This document shows positions 29,500 through 39,080 of a stretch of 64,000 bases of DNA, piece after piece. The number at the start of each line of letters is the position of its first letter. Positions within the stretch are counted from its first letter, which is position 1. The notes beneath the pieces were generated by a model. It saw only the letters and a program-made list of their open reading frames with translations. It did no database searches and had not been told where the DNA came from. Both the position numbers and the translations under genes were made by a program. This DNA is from Brenneria izadpanahii (GTDB lineage: Bacteria > Pseudomonadota > Gammaproteobacteria > Enterobacterales > Enterobacteriaceae): contig NZ_CP050854.1 in assembly GCF_017569925.1 (NCBI RefSeq), positions 5,146,001-5,210,000 on the forward strand, given 5' to 3'.

Positions 29500-30699
29500 G
29501 TGGAACAGTTTGACGTTGTCATCATTGGCGCCGGCGCGGCGGGATTGTTCTGTGCCGCACAGGCCGGACAACGGGGACTACGCGTGCTGCTGCTCGACAA
29601 CGGCAAAAAGCCGGGGCGTAAAATTTTGATGTCCGGCGGGGGACGCTGCAACTTTACCAATCTATATGCCGAACCTGCCGCTTATCTGTCTCTGAATCCT
29701 CATTTCTGCAAATCCGCCCTGGCGCGATATAGCCAATGGGATTTCATCAGCCTGGTGAACAGCCATAATATCGCCTATCACGAAAAAACCCTTGGCCAGC
29801 TATTTTGTGATGATTCGGCCCAACAGATCGTCGATATGTTGGTTAAAGAGTGCGAACGGGCTAACGTTACGATCCGTCTACGCAGCGAAGTGGCCGTAGT
29901 GGAAAAATCGGGCGACGCGTTTACGCTACAGTTAGCCGGCGGAACGACGCTGCGCGGTTCAGCGCTGGTGATCGCCAGTGGCGGCCTATCCATGCCGGGT
30001 CTGGGGGCGACACCGTTCGGTTATCAAATCGCCCGGCAATTTGGTTTGAACGTCTTGCCCACGCGCGCCGCCCTGGTGCCTTTTACGCTGCATAAACCCC
30101 TGCTGGAGCACTTACAGACGCTTGCTGGCGTCTCTGTACCGGCGGCGATCGCCGCAGAGAATGGCGTAACGTTTCGTGAAAATATCCTGTTTACCCACCG
30201 GGGACTTTCCGGCCCGGCGGTGCTCCAGCTCTCCAGCTATTGGCAGGCCGGCGAGTTCGTAACGATTAACCTGTTGCCCGATCGGGACGTGGCGGCGCTG
30301 ATTAATGATGAACGGCAGTCCCACCCCAATCAAAGCCTGAAAAACACCCTGGCGCAGTGGCTCCCCAAACGGTTGGTCGAGTGTCTGCAAACGCTGGGGC
30401 AATTGCCTGATGTCACGCTAAAGCAGTTGAATGGCGCTCAGCAGTTGCAAATCGAGAAAGCCATCGGGCAATGGCGGGTGCAGCCTAATGGCACCGAAGG
30501 CTACCGAACGGCGGAAGTCACGTTAGGCGGCGTAGATACCCGTGAGCTGTCGTCAAAAACCATGGAGGCCGGTAAAGTACCGGGGCTGTATTTTATTGGC
30601 GAAGTGGTTGATGTAACCGGCTGGCTTGGCGGCTATAATTTTCAGTGGGCCTGGAGCTCGGCCTGGGCCTGCGCGCAAGCGCTTCCTCCCGCCAGCTAG
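29500..30699 (+). CDS. yhiN: FAD-dependent oxidoreductase YhiN (HI0933/BaiN family)
   Basis: A 399-residue flavoprotein beginning at GTG 29500 (VEQFDVVIIGAGAAGLFCAA), with ACCGGAG 10 bases upstream. An N-terminal Rossmann motif (IGAGAAG) binds FAD. GRKILMSGGGRCNFTNL is the family hallmark, and GYRTAEVTLGGVDTREL and DVTGWLGGYNFQWAW near the C-terminus are also conserved. The reaction of enterobacterial YhiN is not settled; BaiN-like names come from homologues proposed to reduce bile acids, which is unlikely here. It is divergent from pitA, as in E. coli. Confidence 0.93.
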   Translation: MEQFDVVIIGAGAAGLFCAAQAGQRGLRVLLLDNGKKPGRKILMSGGGRCNFTNLYAEPAAYLSLNPHFCKSALARYSQWDFISLVNSHNIAYHEKTLGQLFCDDSAQQIVDMLVKECERANVTIRLRSEVAVVEKSGDAFTLQLAGGTTLRGSALVIASGGLSMPGLGATPFGYQIARQFGLNVLPTRAALVPFTLHKPLLEHLQTLAGVSVPAAIAAENGVTFRENILFTHRGLSGPAVLQLSSYWQAGEFVTINLLPDRDVAALINDERQSHPNQSLKNTLAQWLPKRLVECLQTLGQLPDVTLKQLNGAQQLQIEKAIGQWRVQPNGTEGYRTAEVTLGGVDTRELSSKTMEAGKVPGLYFIGEVVDVTGWLGGYNFQWAWSSAWACAQALPPAS

Positions 30700-30910
30700 C
30701 AACAATAAATAAAATAATAGTAGCGGTTGGCTATGACATCCCACCATCATGACATTGAAACAAAAGAACATTCGTAGAAACGATTTAATTCGCGCCTAGT
30801 AATAAATTATCAGTAAAAACAATGTATTTTACTGCCTTTGCAGGCTTGTCACCGCTGCCAACTCACGTATCCTCATCCAAGGCATTGGATCCGCGAAAAA
30901 GGAGAGGCGG

Positions 30911-32494
30911 ATGATTTCCGAACATGGCAAGAAGCATAAAAATCATTGGTTCCTATTATTCATAGCGGGTGTGCTGCCGCTACTGCTTGGCCTACTGTTT
31001 ACCTTCGTTGAATCCCGAATGATGGTGAAACGAGACCTTGAATCTACCGCGCAAATCGTCATGTTTCATACGGAACACATCGCAGAACAAGCATGGACGA
31101 TGGTTGCCGAACTCAATCATTTTGCCGGCCGGCCGTGTAGCGCAATCAGCGCCGATCTACAGCACCTCAGCTCGGTATTCTCCTACTTTCGCGTGATAGG
31201 CGTAACGCAAGGCGGCAAGATTTACTGTTCGTCGAGACCCCGCAATATCTCAACACCAATGGATATCGCCATTCAACAATCCCTATCCGCGCCAATATAT
31301 GAACGATGGAGCCGATCCATTAAAGGGGGGCTCAGCCCAAAAGACCGGCCGGCGATCATTTTCGCTCAGTCATCCCCCAAGGGTTATGGTTCTTATGTCG
31401 TGGCTGATGCCCGGTATCTTATCGATCTGATGCGCGCGGTCAGTCAGATGCGAAAATACCTGCTGACGTTAACGGTAAACAAGGGTTATTCCATTCAGGT
31501 TGGCCAGCCAATCCCCCCCATTTCAGGCATCTTCCCCAGTATGGAATTGATTCTCAAATCAAGCCGGTATCCGATCGCCATACGCGTAACCGCGCCAACG
31601 GCGGAATCGATAAGGGCATGGAAACAAACGAGCTTTATCTTCCTTCCGCTTACGGTCGCCCTATCGCTGATTTTCACCGCCATCACATGGCGCAGGCTAA
31701 AGCGTAAACACTTTTTCCAGGATAAAGTGCGCAAAGGGATCGCCAAAGGCGAATTTTCCGTCTATTACCAGCCGATTTATAACTCCGAGTCGCAAAACTG
31801 CACCGGGGTTGAAGCCTTGCTGCGCTGGCGGCGCAGCAATGGAGAGTGGATCAAGCCTGAAGTTTTTATCTCGATCGCCGAAAAGGAAGGCATGATTATT
31901 CCCATCACCCGCCACCTGTTTGATCTTGTCGCATCAGACATCGCGGGCTGGAAGATAAAACCGGGGTTCCATCTTGGCCTCAATGTGGCCGCGGAACATT
32001 TACACCACCCGGATTTTGTCGAGGATGTCCGCCGCTTCGCGGCAAGGGTCGCATCATACCGGTTGAACATTACGCTGGAACTCACGGAACGAACCCTGAT
32101 CAGCACCGGTTCCGACGTAATACAGCGTCTGCATCAGCTGCGGAAGGATGGATTTCTCATCTCCATTGATGACTTCGGCACCGGCCACTGCTCGCTTTCG
32201 TATCTGCAAAATTTCCCGTTGGATTTCCTGAAAATCGATCGGGGGTTTATCCGCACCGTCTCGTCGCCGGATGAGGAAGCGCCTATCCTTGACGCCATCA
32301 TTAACCTCAGCCATCGCATGAAGCTGGGCATGGTGGCGGAAGGCGTCGAAACTATCGAACAGTTGACCTACCTAAAACAGCGCGGCGTTATTTTCATTCA
32401 GGGATTCCTTTACGCCAGACCCATGAGCAACGAATCCCTTATCGTCTGGCTTCATTACAACGGCGACAGATCGCTGGAGAGGATGATAGGTTAA
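30911..32494 (+). CDS. c-di-GMP phosphodiesterase with CSS-motif sensor and EAL domain
   Basis: A 527-residue membrane protein. Transmembrane segments at about 13-32 and 241-259 flank a periplasmic CSS-motif domain. Its redox-sensing cysteines are probably Cys76 (GRPCSAIS) and Cys106 (YCSSRP). The cytoplasmic EAL domain (about 270-515) keeps the catalytic set: EALLRW, NVAAEHL, ELTER, IDDFGTGHCSLSYL, LKIDRGF, AEGVET and QGFLYARP. It should therefore hydrolyse c-di-GMP to pGpG. In E. coli proteins of this type, periplasmic thiol status controls activity. The exact orthologue cannot be named. It has GGAGAGG just upstream of ATG 30911 and stands alone between yhiN and a broken ompX-like gene. Confidence 0.92.
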   Translation: MISEHGKKHKNHWFLLFIAGVLPLLLGLLFTFVESRMMVKRDLESTAQIVMFHTEHIAEQAWTMVAELNHFAGRPCSAISADLQHLSSVFSYFRVIGVTQGGKIYCSSRPRNISTPMDIAIQQSLSAPIYERWSRSIKGGLSPKDRPAIIFAQSSPKGYGSYVVADARYLIDLMRAVSQMRKYLLTLTVNKGYSIQVGQPIPPISGIFPSMELILKSSRYPIAIRVTAPTAESIRAWKQTSFIFLPLTVALSLIFTAITWRRLKRKHFFQDKVRKGIAKGEFSVYYQPIYNSESQNCTGVEALLRWRRSNGEWIKPEVFISIAEKEGMIIPITRHLFDLVASDIAGWKIKPGFHLGLNVAAEHLHHPDFVEDVRRFAARVASYRLNITLELTERTLISTGSDVIQRLHQLRKDGFLISIDDFGTGHCSLSYLQNFPLDFLKIDRGFIRTVSSPDEEAPILDAIINLSHRMKLGMVAEGVETIEQLTYLKQRGVIFIQGFLYARPMSNESLIVWLHYNGDRSLERMIG

Positions 32495-32557
32495 GAAGAT
32501 TAGGACATAACCGGCGGGGATCAACGCCTGCCGGTTATGTTTTGCAAACACAGAAAA

Positions 32558-33074
32558 TCAGAAGCGGTAGCCGACGCCAACGTTGAAACTGTCGGCTCGG
32601 ACATCAAAGGTTTTCGTGCCTTCATAACCAACGTCAATCACCCAGTTTTCGACAGGCGCGACCTGCACGCCAAAACCATAGGCAAAGCTGGTTTTCTTTT
32701 CGCTGCCGGATTGACGCATTACGTCGCCTTCTTCCCAACTCGACTTACCATAGCCAATACCAGCCAGACCATAGACGCTGACAATGTCGTTAAAGCGGTA
32801 AGACGGCCCTGCCATCAATGAGTAATATTTAAACTTATAGGTGTCATTGCTGGAATTTGGATAATAATCGGTCTGTTTCGCCCCTAAATAGGTGAAAGAA
32901 CCGATAATACCGACGGCGGAATCACCCTGATAATGGTACTTGGCCGTAATACCTTTCAGGTCTTTAAAATCGTCAACCTTAGCTTGCGCATAACCTAATG
33001 ATACCGTCTGAGTTGCATTTGCAACCGACATTCCCATACCAAGCAGAAATCAACAGCGTCGTTTTTTTCATCAT
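32558..33074 (-). pseudogene. OmpX/Ail-family outer membrane protein, frameshifted in the signal peptide
   Basis: The mature barrel is intact: TQTVSLGYAQAKVDDFKDLK, loops typical of OmpX/Ail/Lom, and a C-terminal phenylalanine in VGVGYRF. The only start with a ribosome-binding site (GGAAG upstream) is the tandem ATG at 33072-33074. It reads MMKKTTLLISAW and then leaves the frame. The mature part is read in the next frame from GMGMSVANATQ. One extra base (near 33045-33050, in GCTTGGTATGG) accounts for this. Without it the leader would be MMKKTTLLISAGMGMSVANA, a normal signal peptide. As written the protein cannot be exported. This is either a recent inactivation, phase variation or a sequencing error. 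No homopolymer lies at the junction. Confidence 0.8.
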
Positions 33075-33432
33075 TGAGACATCTTCCATGTTTGCATAAT
33101 CGTGACAATGCAATGTGTAAACTACGTGATAGTTAAACACCGCACCTATTTTGTTCGCACACAAAATTACATTTAACAAAGATTTTGTAAACAGACTTAC
33201 ATTTCACTATTAACTTAAATTTAACATAAGTTTTTAAGATGTTGATTAATAAAGAATAAAAAATAAATACCAGCGTAATCCACTGTTTTTTGAGAAATGT
33301 CTTATGACTGAAAAGATCACCATTACGAAATGACGGAGCCGATCACGATTAACGATGATGACATCGGCACATCAGCTATCAGATGTAATAAAAAGGGAAC
33401 GGAAAACAGAGAGAAAAGCAAAGAAAGGAATT
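33075..33432. other. AT-rich intergenic region between the ompX-like gene and tRNA-Pro
   Basis: About 358 bases, strongly AT-rich at 33110-33290, as is common upstream of porin genes. No gene or clear operator was recognised. Confidence 0.4.
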
Positions 33433-33509
<77 letters not shown>

Positions 33510-33747
33510 ATGCGGGCGCATATTACTGCTACCCTATTGAAGCGTCAATCCCTTTTTAGAAAAACGATTCCGGCTGTTGGTAAAGTATCCACTCGCCGAT
33601 CTCATCCCTAGCCCGTATTCACGTCCACGGTGAATCAGGCGGATAGACGATCCGCTAAACGTGTTAAATACGGAACAAACGAACAAGACTTGAACGATGC
33701 AATCAGTGACGTTAAGGTACTCGCCTGTTATAACGCCTGGTTTTCCC

Positions 33748-34338
33748 ATGATCACTATTGCTCTCATTGACGATCATCTCATCGTTCGTTCCGGTTTTGC
33801 CCAACTGCTGGCGCTTGAGCCGGATATGCAGGTGGTCGGCGAATTTGGCTCCGGCCGCGAAGCGCTGGCCGGTCTACCGGGACGCACCGTGCAAGTCTGC
33901 ATATGCGATATCTCAATGCCCGATATTTCCGGTCTCGAACTCTTAAGCCAGTTGCCGAGAGGAATGGCGGTGGTGATGCTGTCGGTTCACGATAGCCCGG
34001 CGCTGATTGAACAAGCGCTAAATGCCGGCGCGCGCGGATTTCTCTCCAAACGCTGTAGTCCCGATGAACTCATTGCGGCGGTTCGCACCGTGGCAACCGG
34101 CGGTTGTTACCTCACGCCGGACGTCGCGCTGAAGCTGGCCTCGTCCAAGCGGGATCCGCTAACCCGCCGCGAACATCAGGTAGCGGAAAAGCTCGCGCAG
34201 GGGATGGCGGTAAAAGAGATTGCCGCGGAACTGGGGTTATCGCCCAAAACGGTACACGTTCACCGCGCCAACCTGATGGAAAAACTCGGCATCAGCAACG
34301 ATGTCGAGCTGGCCCGACGTATGTTTGATGGTTGGTGA
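33748..34338 (+). CDS. uhpA: Hexose-phosphate uptake response regulator UhpA
   Basis: A 196-residue NarL/FixJ-type regulator: receiver domain (residues 1-115) with phospho-acceptor Asp54 in [12 protein letters not shown], and a C-terminal LuxR-type HTH ([20 protein letters not shown], then [18 protein letters not shown]). It is almost identical to E. coli UhpA. ATG 33748 is chosen for the [18 protein letters not shown]-terminus; the open frame begins 17 codons earlier. Phosphorylated UhpA activates uhpT. The stop overlaps the start of uhpB (TGATG), so the two are co-translated. Confidence 0.97.
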   Translation: MITIALIDDHLIVRSGFAQLLALEPDMQVVGEFGSGREALAGLPGRTVQVCICDISMPDISGLELLSQLPRGMAVVMLSVHDSPALIEQALNAGARGFLSKRCSPDELIAAVRTVATGGCYLTPDVALKLASSKRDPLTRREHQVAEKLAQGMAVKEIAAELGLSPKTVHVHRANLMEKLGISNDVELARRMFDGW

Positions 34339-35843
34339 TGCGTCCATTACTTACCCGGCTGATTTCCATTATCGCCAGCTTCTTTATCTTCTCCGCCGCG
34401 TGGTTCTGCCTGTGGGGCATTAGTCTGCATCTGGTGGAGCGGCCCGATCTGGCCGCGTTGCTCTTCCCATTCGGTTTACGCCTGGGCCTGATGTTGCAAT
34501 GTCCGCGCGGCTACTGGCCGGTATTGCTCGGCAGCGAATGGCTGCTGCTGGTTTGGCTGTCGCAGGAAGTTCCCCTGCTTCATTTACCCTTATTGATGAT
34601 CGGAAGCCTGCTGTCGCTATTGCCGGTCACATTGATTAGCCGCCGCCGGCCACGCCGGAATGACTGGCACATCCTGTTGCTGCAAGGCGGCGCGCTGATC
34701 GCGGCCGCGTTATTACAATCCCTGCCGTGGATTGGCGCGGGAGAAGATCCGTTTACCGTACTGCTGCTGACCCTGACCGGCGGACTCACGCTGGCGCCCA
34801 CCTGTCTGGTTATCTGGCATTATCTTACCAGCGCCACCTGGCTGCCGCTTGGCCCGGCCCTGGTTTCGCAGCCTATCAACTGGCGCACCCGCCACCTGGT
34901 CTGGTATCTGCTGCTGTTTGTCATCAGCCTGTGGCTACAGTTAGGGTTGCCGAATGAACTGGCGCGTTTTACGCCATTCTGCCTGGCGCTGCCGATCATC
35001 GCCCTCGCCTGGCATTATGGCTGGCAAGGGGCGTTAATCGCGACGTTGATGAATGCCATCGCCCTGCTGGCCAGCCAGACATGGCACGATCATCCCGTGG
35101 ATTTACTGTTATCGCTGCTGGCGCAAAGCCTGACGGGATTACTCCTGGGGGCGGGGATTCAGCGGTTAAGAGAGCTTAACCAGTCTTTGCAAAACCAGCT
35201 CGCCCGCAACCACCTCCTGGCGGAGCGGTTACTGGAAACCGAAGAGAGCGTGCGACGGGAAGTCGCGCGCGAGTTGCACGACGATATCGGCCAAACGATT
35301 ACCGCGATCCGTACCCAGGCCGGTATTTTACAACGCCTGGCGCCGGAAAATGACCGGGTGAAACAGAGCGGCGCGTTGATAGAGACATTGTCTCTCGGCG
35401 TATATGACTCGGTTCGCCGTTTGCTGGGCCGGCTGCGTCCGCGCCAGTTGGACGACCTTTCCCTTCAGCAGGCGATACGTTCGCTGATGCGCGAAATGGA
35501 ATTGGAATCGCGCGGCGTCGTAAGCCGCCTTACCTGGCTAATCGATGAAACGCAACTTAGCGAAAGCCAGCGCGTCACGCTGTTTCGCGTCTGCCAGGAA
35601 GGACTGAATAACATCGTCAAGCATGCCAATGCCGACATGGTAACGCTACAGTGCTATTGCAAAGACAACCAGATCCTGCTGGTGATTGAAGACGACGGCT
35701 GCGGCATGGCGCCGAATTCCGGGCAACTGGGTATGGGACTGACCGGAATGCGCGAACGCGTTTCGGCCCTTGGCGGTTCGCTGAATATTTCCGGCACTCG
35801 CGGAACGCGCGTTGCCGTCAGTCTGCCGTTGCGCAATCAATAA
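34338..35843 (+). CDS. uhpB: Hexose-phosphate sensor histidine kinase UhpB
   Basis: A 501-residue inner-membrane kinase. About the first 290 residues form a MASE1-like multi-spanning region, beginning [27 protein letters not shown]. The dimerisation/phospho-acceptor segment [20 protein letters not shown] carries the catalytic histidine (about residue 314). The ATP-binding domain has [16 protein letters not shown] and [13 protein letters not shown] 34338 is preferred over TTG and GTG codons just upstream because it matches the E. coli start. UhpB forms a signalling complex with UhpC and phosphorylates UhpA when external glucose-6-phosphate is present. Confidence 0.97.
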   Translation: MRPLLTRLISIIASFFIFSAAWFCLWGISLHLVERPDLAALLFPFGLRLGLMLQCPRGYWPVLLGSEWLLLVWLSQEVPLLHLPLLMIGSLLSLLPVTLISRRRPRRNDWHILLLQGGALIAAALLQSLPWIGAGEDPFTVLLLTLTGGLTLAPTCLVIWHYLTSATWLPLGPALVSQPINWRTRHLVWYLLLFVISLWLQLGLPNELARFTPFCLALPIIALAWHYGWQGALIATLMNAIALLASQTWHDHPVDLLLSLLAQSLTGLLLGAGIQRLRELNQSLQNQLARNHLLAERLLETEESVRREVARELHDDIGQTITAIRTQAGILQRLAPENDRVKQSGALIETLSLGVYDSVRRLLGRLRPRQLDDLSLQQAIRSLMREMELESRGVVSRLTWLIDETQLSESQRVTLFRVCQEGLNNIVKHANADMVTLQCYCKDNQILLVIEDDGCGMAPNSGQLGMGLTGMRERVSALGGSLNISGTRGTRVAVSLPLRNQ

Positions 35844-35851
35844 GGATCGTC

Positions 35852-37192
35852 ATGTTTGGTTTTCTGAAAATCCCCCCCAGCATACCGCCGCTCACCGACC
35901 GGCAAGCGATCGACGATACGTACCGCTACTGGCGGCGACATATCCTTATCTCCATCTATCTGGGCTATGCGCTGTTTTACTTCACGCGTAAAAGTTTCAG
36001 CGCGGCGGTGCCGGATATTCTCGCCAACGACATTCTGACGCGCAGCGATATCGGCCTGCTCGCCACGCTGTTTTACGTCACCTATGGGCTATCGAAGTTC
36101 TTTTCCGGTATCGTCAGCGACCAGTCCAACGCCCGCTACTTCATGGGGTTGGGCTTGATGGCCAGCGGCGTGATAAATATCTTGTTTGGTTTTTCATCAT
36201 CGCTGTGGGTATTCGCCCTGCTGTGGGTCGCCAATGCGTTCTTTCAGGGGTGGGGTTCGCCGGTATGCGCGCGCTTACTCACTACCTGGTACTCACGTAC
36301 CGAACGCGGCGGCTGGTGGGCGGTATGGAACACGGCGCATAACGTGGGCGGCGCGCTAATCCCGATAGTCGTGGGTGCGGCGGCGCTGCACTACGGCTGG
36401 CGCGCCGGGCTGGTTATCGCCGGGGCATTGGCGATTTTGGCCGGTCTGTTTCTATGCAGGCGATTGCGCGATCGTCCGCAAACGCTTGGGCTGCCGAGCG
36501 TGGGAGAGTGGCGGCGCGACGCGCTGGAAATCGCGCAACAGTATGAGGGGACGGGGCTATCGCACCGGGAAATCCTTCATAAGTATGTGCTCGCCAACCC
36601 CTACATCTGGCTGCTGGCGCTCTGCTATGTGCTGGTTTACCTGGTGCGGGCGGCCATCAACGATTGGGGCAATCTGTATATGTCGGAGACGCTCGGCGTG
36701 GATCTGGTCACGGCCAATTCGGCGGTAACGATGTTTGAATTGGGCGGATTTATTGGCGCGCTGGTTGCGGGCTGGGGATCGGACAAACTATTCAACGGCA
36801 ACCGCGGGCCGATGAATCTGATCTTCGCCGCCGGCATCCTGCTATCTGTCGGATCGCTGTGGCTCATGCCGTTCGCCAGCTACGTTATGCAGGCGGCCTG
36901 TTTCTTTACCACGGGATTTTTTGTCTTTGGCCCGCAAATGCTGATAGGCATGGCGGCCGCGGAGTGTTCGCACAAAGACGCGGCGGGTGCCGCGACCGGC
37001 TTCGTCGGCTTGTTCGCCTATCTGGGCGCGTCGCTTTCCGGTTGGCCGCTGGCGCAAATTATGGATATCTGGCACTGGACCGGTTTCTTTGCGGTTATTG
37101 CGGTGGCGGCGGGCGTTTCCGCATTGCTGCTACTGCCGTTTTTAAACGCCCAGGCTCCGCGCGCTCCGGAAAAAACGCGCGCAGAAGCGTGA
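35852..37192 (+). CDS. uhpC: Hexose-phosphate receptor UhpC (MFS transporter homologue)
   Basis: A 446-residue 12-segment major facilitator protein of the organophosphate:phosphate antiporter group. Its role is sensing external glucose-6-phosphate and switching on UhpB. Landmarks shared with E. coli UhpC include GYALFYFTRKSFSAAVPDIL, SNARYFMGLGLMASG, NAFFQGWGSPVCARLL and FGPQMLIGMAAAECSHKDAA. TAAGGA lies 6-11 bases before the ATG, and the gap after uhpB is only 8 bases, so uhpABC form one operon. Confidence 0.97.
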   Translation: MFGFLKIPPSIPPLTDRQAIDDTYRYWRRHILISIYLGYALFYFTRKSFSAAVPDILANDILTRSDIGLLATLFYVTYGLSKFFSGIVSDQSNARYFMGLGLMASGVINILFGFSSSLWVFALLWVANAFFQGWGSPVCARLLTTWYSRTERGGWWAVWNTAHNVGGALIPIVVGAAALHYGWRAGLVIAGALAILAGLFLCRRLRDRPQTLGLPSVGEWRRDALEIAQQYEGTGLSHREILHKYVLANPYIWLLALCYVLVYLVRAAINDWGNLYMSETLGVDLVTANSAVTMFELGGFIGALVAGWGSDKLFNGNRGPMNLIFAAGILLSVGSLWLMPFASYVMQAACFFTTGFFVFGPQMLIGMAAAECSHKDAAGAATGFVGLFAYLGASLSGWPLAQIMDIWHWTGFFAVIAVAAGVSALLLLPFLNAQAPRAPEKTRAEA

Positions 37193-37284
37193 CCCGCTTC
37201 ACCCTTTTTCACACAGAAGGCCAAAACCGAGAAAATTTCCTAGTTTTGACTGGATGATGTCTTAAGCCAGTTCCGGCCCCGGTT

Positions 37285-37328
37285 TCTTACAATGCGGCCA
37301 TTTTCCAGCGTTCGCATTGTAAGAGGAG
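37285..37328 (+). promoter_or_regulatory. Leader hairpin overlapping the uhpT ribosome-binding site
   Basis: TCTTACAATGCG (37285-37296) pairs perfectly with CGCATTGTAAGA (37313-37324) over 12 bases with a 16-base loop. The stem can extend by two U-G pairs into the AGGAG ribosome-binding site at 37324-37328, which lies 6 bases before the uhpT ATG. The hairpin could limit uhpT translation or protect the mRNA end. The UhpA-responsive promoter must lie in the same 142-base gap, but its sites were not assigned. Confidence 0.6.
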
Positions 37329-37334
37329 ACAACC

Positions 37335-38726
37335 ATGCTGGCCTTTCTTAATCAGGTGCGCAAGCCGACCCTGAACCTGCCGCTCGAAGAGCGGCGCAAA
37401 ATGTGGTTCAAACCCTTTATGCAGTCCTACCTGGTGGTCTTTATCGGCTACCTGACGATGTACCTGATCCGCAAGAATTTCAACATCGCCCAGAATGATA
37501 TGATCTCCACCTACGGCCTGAGTATGACTCAGTTAGGGATGATCGGTCTGGGATTCTCCATCACTTACGGCGTGGGGAAAACGCTGGTCTCCTACTATGC
37601 GGATGGTAAGAATACCAAGCAGTTCCTGCCGTTTATGCTGATTCTCTCCGCCATCTGTATGCTGGGCTTCAGCGCCAGTATGGGCTCCGGCTCCGTCAGC
37701 CTGTTTCTGATGATCGCCTTCTATGCGTTGAGCGGGTTCTTCCAGAGCACCGGCGGATCGTGCAGCTATTCCACCATCACCAAATGGACGCCGCGCCGTA
37801 AACGCGGAACCTATCTTGGCATGTGGAACATCTCTCATAACCTGGGCGGCGCCGGCGCGGCGGGCGTAGCGTTATTCGGCGCGAATTACGTGTTCAACGG
37901 CCACGTGATCGGCATGTTCATCGTCCCCTCCGTTATCGCGCTGATTATCGGCTTTATCGGGCTGCGCTATGGCAGCGACTCCCCGGAGGCTTACGGCCTG
38001 GGCAAGGCGGAAGAGCTGTTTGGCGAAGAGATCAGCGATGAGGACAAAGAAGCGGAAGACAGCTCGATGACGAAATGGCAGATCTTCGTCGAATACGTAC
38101 TGAAGAACAAAGTCATCTGGCTGCTGTGTTTCTCCAACGTCTTCCTCTATGTGGTGCGTATCGGCATCGACCAATGGTCCACGGTCTATGCCTATCAAGA
38201 GCTGAAGATGTCAAAAGAGGTGGCGATTCAGGGCTTTACTCTGTTTGAAGCCGGCGCGCTGGTGGGCACGCTGCTGTGGGGCTATCTCTCCGACCTTGCC
38301 AACGGCCGCCGCGCTCTGGTCGCCTGTATCGCACTGGCGCTGATCATTGCAACGCTGGGCATCTACCAGCACGCCAGCAATCCGTACATTTATCTCTCCT
38401 CGTTGTTTGCGCTCGGCTTCCTGGTTTTTGGCCCGCAGCTGCTGATTGGCGTCGCCGCCGTGGGCTTTGTGCCGAAAAAAGCCATCAGCGCCGCCGACGG
38501 CATTAAAGGCACCTTCGCGTATCTGATTGGCGATAGCTTCGCAAAACTGGGGCTGGGGATGATTGCCGACGGTACGCCGATCTTCGGTCTGACCGGCTGG
38601 GCGGGCACCTTCGCCGCGCTGGATACGGCCGCCATCGCCTGCATCTGCCTGATGGCGATGGTGGCGGTAATGGAAGAACGTAAAATCCGCCGCGAAAAAC
38701 GTATTCACAAACAAAAGACAGCATAA
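37335..38726 (+). CDS. uhpT: Hexose-6-phosphate:phosphate antiporter UhpT
   Basis: A 463-residue inner-membrane MFS transporter, equal in length to E. coli UhpT, that imports glucose-6-phosphate and other hexose phosphates (and fosfomycin) in exchange for inorganic phosphate. Landmarks are [40 protein letters not shown] with the essential arginine of the family, [18 protein letters not shown] and [16 protein letters not shown]. It has a separate transcription signal from uhpABC (142-base gap) and AGGAG 6 bases before the ATG. The full uhpABCT set is intact, so hexose-phosphate utilisation is expected. Confidence 0.97.
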   Translation: MLAFLNQVRKPTLNLPLEERRKMWFKPFMQSYLVVFIGYLTMYLIRKNFNIAQNDMISTYGLSMTQLGMIGLGFSITYGVGKTLVSYYADGKNTKQFLPFMLILSAICMLGFSASMGSGSVSLFLMIAFYALSGFFQSTGGSCSYSTITKWTPRRKRGTYLGMWNISHNLGGAGAAGVALFGANYVFNGHVIGMFIVPSVIALIIGFIGLRYGSDSPEAYGLGKAEELFGEEISDEDKEAEDSSMTKWQIFVEYVLKNKVIWLLCFSNVFLYVVRIGIDQWSTVYAYQELKMSKEVAIQGFTLFEAGALVGTLLWGYLSDLANGRRALVACIALALIIATLGIYQHASNPYIYLSSLFALGFLVFGPQLLIGVAAVGFVPKKAISAADGIKGTFAYLIGDSFAKLGLGMIADGTPIFGLTGWAGTFAALDTAAIACICLMAMVAVMEERKIRREKRIHKQKTA

Positions 38727-39080
38727 TCCGTTGATAACAGGGATAAGCCCGGCCGATGTACCGGGCCGTTTCCGATGACGCCAAACCGCAGCGAAAGCGG
38801 ATCCCCATCGACATAAATGCTGCGTTGATTACCGGAAACCAAACCACGCTTCTGCTTCATTCCCGCGCTGGCGCGAATTAGTCTAATGGTTATTCACGGT
38901 CTCAGCGGCAGCATCCCCGCCAACTAACGCGGGGATAACGATGGTTGTTGCCGGGAATGCGAAGTATAGGCGGGGATGGCCCGATACTCTTCGCAGATAC
39001 AGCGTCAATCAGGCACCGCAAGGTTGCCATCCCGGCCCATTCCCCAACCAGAATAACGCCTTCAATACCGGGCTTCCCCG
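38727..39080. other. Intergenic region uhpT / eptB
   Basis: 354 bases between convergent genes with no credible coding sequence. It holds the uhpT terminator candidate and a perfect hairpin ATCCCCGC-N8-GCGGGGAT (38913-38936) of unknown meaning. Confidence 0.5.
38747..38771 (+). terminator. Probable terminator of uhpT
   Basis: GCCCGG (38747-38752) pairs with CCGGGC (38761-38766) around an 8-base loop, followed by only a short T-run (GTTT). It lies 21 bases after the uhpT stop. Confidence 0.55.

Noticed and set aside
38913..38936. Hairpin ATCCCCGC-N8-GCGGGGAT resembling the stem of a type I-E CRISPR repeat
   Set aside because: There is a single copy, with no regularly spaced second repeat, spacer or cas gene nearby; one more GCGGGGAT at about 38972 is not enough for an array.
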